Under the pieces are notes generated by a model, which was not told the DNA's origin, ran no database searches, and saw only the letters and a program-made list of their open reading frames with translations. Of a DNA stretch of 22,661 nucleotides, positions 20,561-22,661 are shown one piece after another (the stretch's first letter is position 1; each line of letters opens with the position of its first letter). The position numbers and the translations under genes were made by a program. Origin of the DNA: an uncultured Clostridia bacterium (GTDB lineage: Bacteria > Bacillota > Clostridia > Oscillospirales > CAG-382); NCBI GenBank assembly GCA_947305675.1, contig CAMZED010000013.1:1-22661 (forward strand). The letters run 5' to 3'.

Positions 20561-22355
20561 ATTTAAGCACAGCCATAAAAGCCTCCTGCGGCACTTCGAC
20601 GGTTCCGAGCGTGCGCATACGCTTTTTGCCTTCTTTCTGCTTTTCAAGCAGCTTTTTCTTTCGGGTGATATCGCCGCCGTAGCATTTTGCAAGCACGTCT
20701 TTCCGCATTGCTTTAACCGTTTCGCGCGCGATTATCTTGCCGCCGATCGCCGCCTGAACGGGGATTTCAAAAAGCTGCCGCGGGATGTGGTCTTTTAATT
20801 TTTCGCATATCTTCCTTGCACGCGCATAGGCGCGGTCGGAATGCACTATAAAAGACAAAGCGTCCACTATATCGCCGTTCAGCAATATGTCGAGCTTGGA
20901 TAACTTCGACGGGCGGTAATCCTTGAATTCATAATCGAGCGAGGCGTAACCCTTGCTTTTCGATTTAAGCGAATCGAAAAAGTCATAAACGATCTCGTTC
21001 AGCGGAAGCAGATAATGCAGTTCGGCGCGGTTCGTGTCGATATATTTCATATCAATAAACTCACCGCGGCGGTCGGTGCAAAGCTGCATTATCGTCCCGA
21101 CATATTCGCTCGGCGTGATCACCGTCGCGCTGACGTAAGGCTCGCAGGCGGTCTCTATCGTCGCCGGGTCGGGATAGTTTGTCGGGTTGTCGATATATAC
21201 CACTTCGCCGTTCGTCTTGTGGATCTCGTAAATTACGCTCGGCGCGGTGGTGATCAGGTCAAGATCGAATTCGCGCTCGAGCCTTTCCTCGATTATCTCC
21301 ATATGCAGAAGCCCCAAAAAACCGCACCTGAACCCGAACCCCAAAGCGACTGAAGTCTCCGGCTCATAGGTAAAAGAGGAATCGTTCAGCCGGAGCTTAT
21401 CCAAAGCGTCTTTCAGATCGCCGTATTTCGAACCGTCGGCGGGGTAAATGCCGGCAAATACCATCGGCTGCGATTTTTTGAACCCCGGCAAAGGCTTTTC
21501 GCAGGGGCGGTCGCAAAGCGTTACCGTGTCGCCTACGTCGGTATCTGCAATATTCTTTATGCTTGCGGTGAAATAGCCGACTTCGCCGGCTTCGAGCGAA
21601 TCTTTTTTGTCAAGCGAAAAAGTCGAAAGCGTGCCGAGTTCGACAACTTCAAATTCTGCGCCGGTGTGCATCATCCGCACCTTGTCGCCGACTTTAAGAG
21701 CGCCGTTTATCACCCTGATATAAACTATTACGCCTTTGTATGAATCGTAAAAGCAATCGAATATCAACGCCTCCAGCGGCTTTCCGCTGTCGCCCTTCGG
21801 GGCGGGGATATCTTTCACAATGCGCTCGAGCACGTCCTTTATCCCAATGCCGAGCTTTGCCGAAATGCAGGGCGCGTCTGACGCCGGAATGCCTATAATA
21901 TCCTCGATCTCCCGCTTTGCCATATCCGGATCGGCGCTTGCAAGGTCGATCTTGTTTATGACCGGAAGGATCTCAAGATCGTGATCGACCGCCATATAAG
22001 CGTTCGCCAGAGTCTGCGCCTGAATTCCTTGAGTCGCGTCGACGATAAGCACGGCACCTTCACACGCCGAAAGTGAACGCGACACCTCGTATCCGAAGTC
22101 GACGTGACCCGGGGTGTCGATAAGGTTAAGAATATATTCATTGCCGTCGTCGGCTTTATAAACGAACCTTACCGCGCGCGCTTTTATAGTAATTCCGCGC
22201 TCGCGTTCAAGCTCCATATTGTCAAGCATCTGTTCTTCAACTTCGCGCTTTTCGACCGCGCCGGTATATTCAAGCAGACGGTCGGCAAGTGTGCTTTTGC
22301 CGTGATCGATGTGTGCTATTATCGAAAAATTGCGGATCCTGTCAATGTTTTTCAT
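20547..22355 (-). CDS. lepA: Elongation factor 4 (LepA), ribosomal back-translocase GTPase
   Basis: 602 aa, the family's usual length. GTPase motifs: G1 AHIDHGKST (14-22), switch II DTPGH (80-84), G4 NKID (134-137), G5 SAKLG. The LepA-specific C-terminal domain is present: MRTLGTVEVPQEAFMAVLK and, before it, GGDITRKKKLLEKQKEGKKR. FGFRCGFLGLLHMEII is the family signature in domain III. It binds ribosomes and can reverse translocation during stress. Only a weak GGAA lies before the ATG at 22355. It is followed by overlapping hemW and preceded by the secF end and a repeat hairpin. Confidence 0.97.
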   Translation of the reverse strand: MKNIDRIRNFSIIAHIDHGKSTLADRLLEYTGAVEKREVEEQMLDNMELERERGITIKARAVRFVYKADDGNEYILNLIDTPGHVDFGYEVSRSLSACEGAVLIVDATQGIQAQTLANAYMAVDHDLEILPVINKIDLASADPDMAKREIEDIIGIPASDAPCISAKLGIGIKDVLERIVKDIPAPKGDSGKPLEALIFDCFYDSYKGVIVYIRVINGALKVGDKVRMMHTGAEFEVVELGTLSTFSLDKKDSLEAGEVGYFTASIKNIADTDVGDTVTLCDRPCEKPLPGFKKSQPMVFAGIYPADGSKYGDLKDALDKLRLNDSSFTYEPETSVALGFGFRCGFLGLLHMEIIEERLEREFDLDLITTAPSVIYEIHKTNGEVVYIDNPTNYPDPATIETACEPYVSATVITPSEYVGTIMQLCTDRRGEFIDMKYIDTNRAELHYLLPLNEIVYDFFDSLKSKSKGYASLDYEFKDYRPSKLSKLDILLNGDIVDALSFIVHSDRAYARARKICEKLKDHIPRQLFEIPVQAAIGGKIIARETVKAMRKDVLAKCYGGDITRKKKLLEKQKEGKKRMRTLGTVEVPQEAFMAVLKYDDE

Positions 22356-22386
22356 TTTTTAGTTCCAAAAAACTGTTATTTTGAAC

Positions 22387-22416
22387 GTAGGGGCGAGCGT
22401 ATCAGCTCGTCCCTAC
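22387..22416. repeat. Repeat-like hairpin between secF and lepA
   Basis: A 12-bp stem (22387-22398 with 22405-22416; GTAGGGGCGAGC arm, one G-U) and a 6-base loop. No T-run follows on either strand. GTAGGGGCGA...TCCCTAC stems are a familiar intergenic motif in gut Clostridia genomes, so it is probably a dispersed element rather than a dedicated terminator (established-pattern recall, not checked). Confidence 0.55.
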
Positions 22417-22435
22417 AAATGTTACGGATTATTCT

Positions 22436-22661
22436 TCAGGCGTTATCGGCTTGTTTTTCAGCGATCTTGGCCTGTTTCTTTTCGTCTTTGGTTTTGGGCT
22501 TGAACACTTTGTTAAGCTGATTCCAAAGCATACCGGACATAAATACCGACGAGAAGAGACCCGCGACGATGCCGATAATAAGCGGCAGCGCGAAATTGCG
22601 GATGGAATCGACGCCGAGTATCCAGATCATACCGATGGTGAGCAGGGTGGTGATCGTGGTG
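22436..22661 (-). CDS. secF: Protein translocase subunit SecF, C-terminal end (partial)
   Basis: Only the last 74 or so residues are in the window; the 5' part lies beyond the right edge. TTITTLLTIGMIWILGVDSI then RNFALPLIIGIVAGLFSSVF then MSGMLWNQL is the conserved last pair of membrane helices of SecF (or the SecF half of a SecDF fusion), followed by a short charged tail (KPKTKDEKKQAKIAEKQADNA) usual in Clostridia. SecDF pulls preproteins across the membrane using the proton gradient. It is in the same direction as lepA, 80 bases apart. Confidence 0.93.
   Translation of the reverse strand, partial: TTITTLLTIGMIWILGVDSIRNFALPLIIGIVAGLFSSVFMSGMLWNQLNKVFKPKTKDEKKQAKIAEKQADNA

Noticed and set aside
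1..22661. CRISPR array, tRNA or rRNA genes
   Set aside because: No regularly spaced repeat series, cloverleaf or rRNA-like sequence was seen anywhere in the window.

Overview
The window looks like a chromosomal stretch of an uncultured gut-type Clostridia bacterium (Firmicutes, probably Oscillospirales-like). This rests on a two-gene SufC/SufB-type iron-sulfur operon, LepA followed by HemW next to a SecF end, Gram-positive style lipoproteins with long Ser/Glu/Pro linkers, strong TTGACA-17-TATAAT promoters, AGGAGG-type ribosome binding sites, and a Firmicutes-type P22-like phage module. The taxonomic call is inference.

Layout. 1-6461: host genes. A DUF4434-type lipoprotein (minus) is divergent from an unrecognised 297-aa protein (plus). 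Then come the sufC-sufB-like operon (plus), a repeat-rich intergenic region, and a signal-peptide/single-membrane-anchor surface protein (plus). The 508-base gap at 5096-5603 holds tandem hairpins, one copy of a dispersed palindromic element, a divergent promoter pair, and a tiny minus-strand ORF for a CxxCxxCxxC peptide with its own promoter. The 354-base gap at 6462-6815 holds two 87-bp direct repeats, each carrying a terminator, around an inverted copy of the same palindromic element. 6816-8950: two host-type minus-strand genes (511 aa; 194-aa membrane protein).

9061-18085: one compact, minus-strand phage operon in P22-like order: small terminase, large terminase, portal, scaffold, P22-like coat, small beta-rich protein, gp4-like adaptor candidate, gp10-like stopper, Ala-rich coiled-coil protein, Hol44-type holin, two small genes, then a strong terminator. 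No integrase, repressor, replication gene, tailspike or endolysin is visible. The gp10-like gene carries two in-frame TAG codons just after a translationally coupled start, and the small terminase has ATA/ATC where its start codon should be. The module is either a decaying prophage, a phage part relying on amber read-through, or (speculatively) a domesticated particle-forming cluster.

18441-22661: host genes again. A lipoprotein (plus) converges on hemW-lepA (minus, overlapping), with the C-terminal end of secF (minus) running off the right edge.

Working together: SufC and the SufB-like protein form a minimal Fe-S scaffold complex, and LepA/HemW/SecF are housekeeping functions for translation, heme handling and secretion. 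The phage operon is mostly coupled by overlapping or closely spaced stop and start codons, so the broken or recoded gp10-like gene and the odd terS start decide whether it can still make particles.
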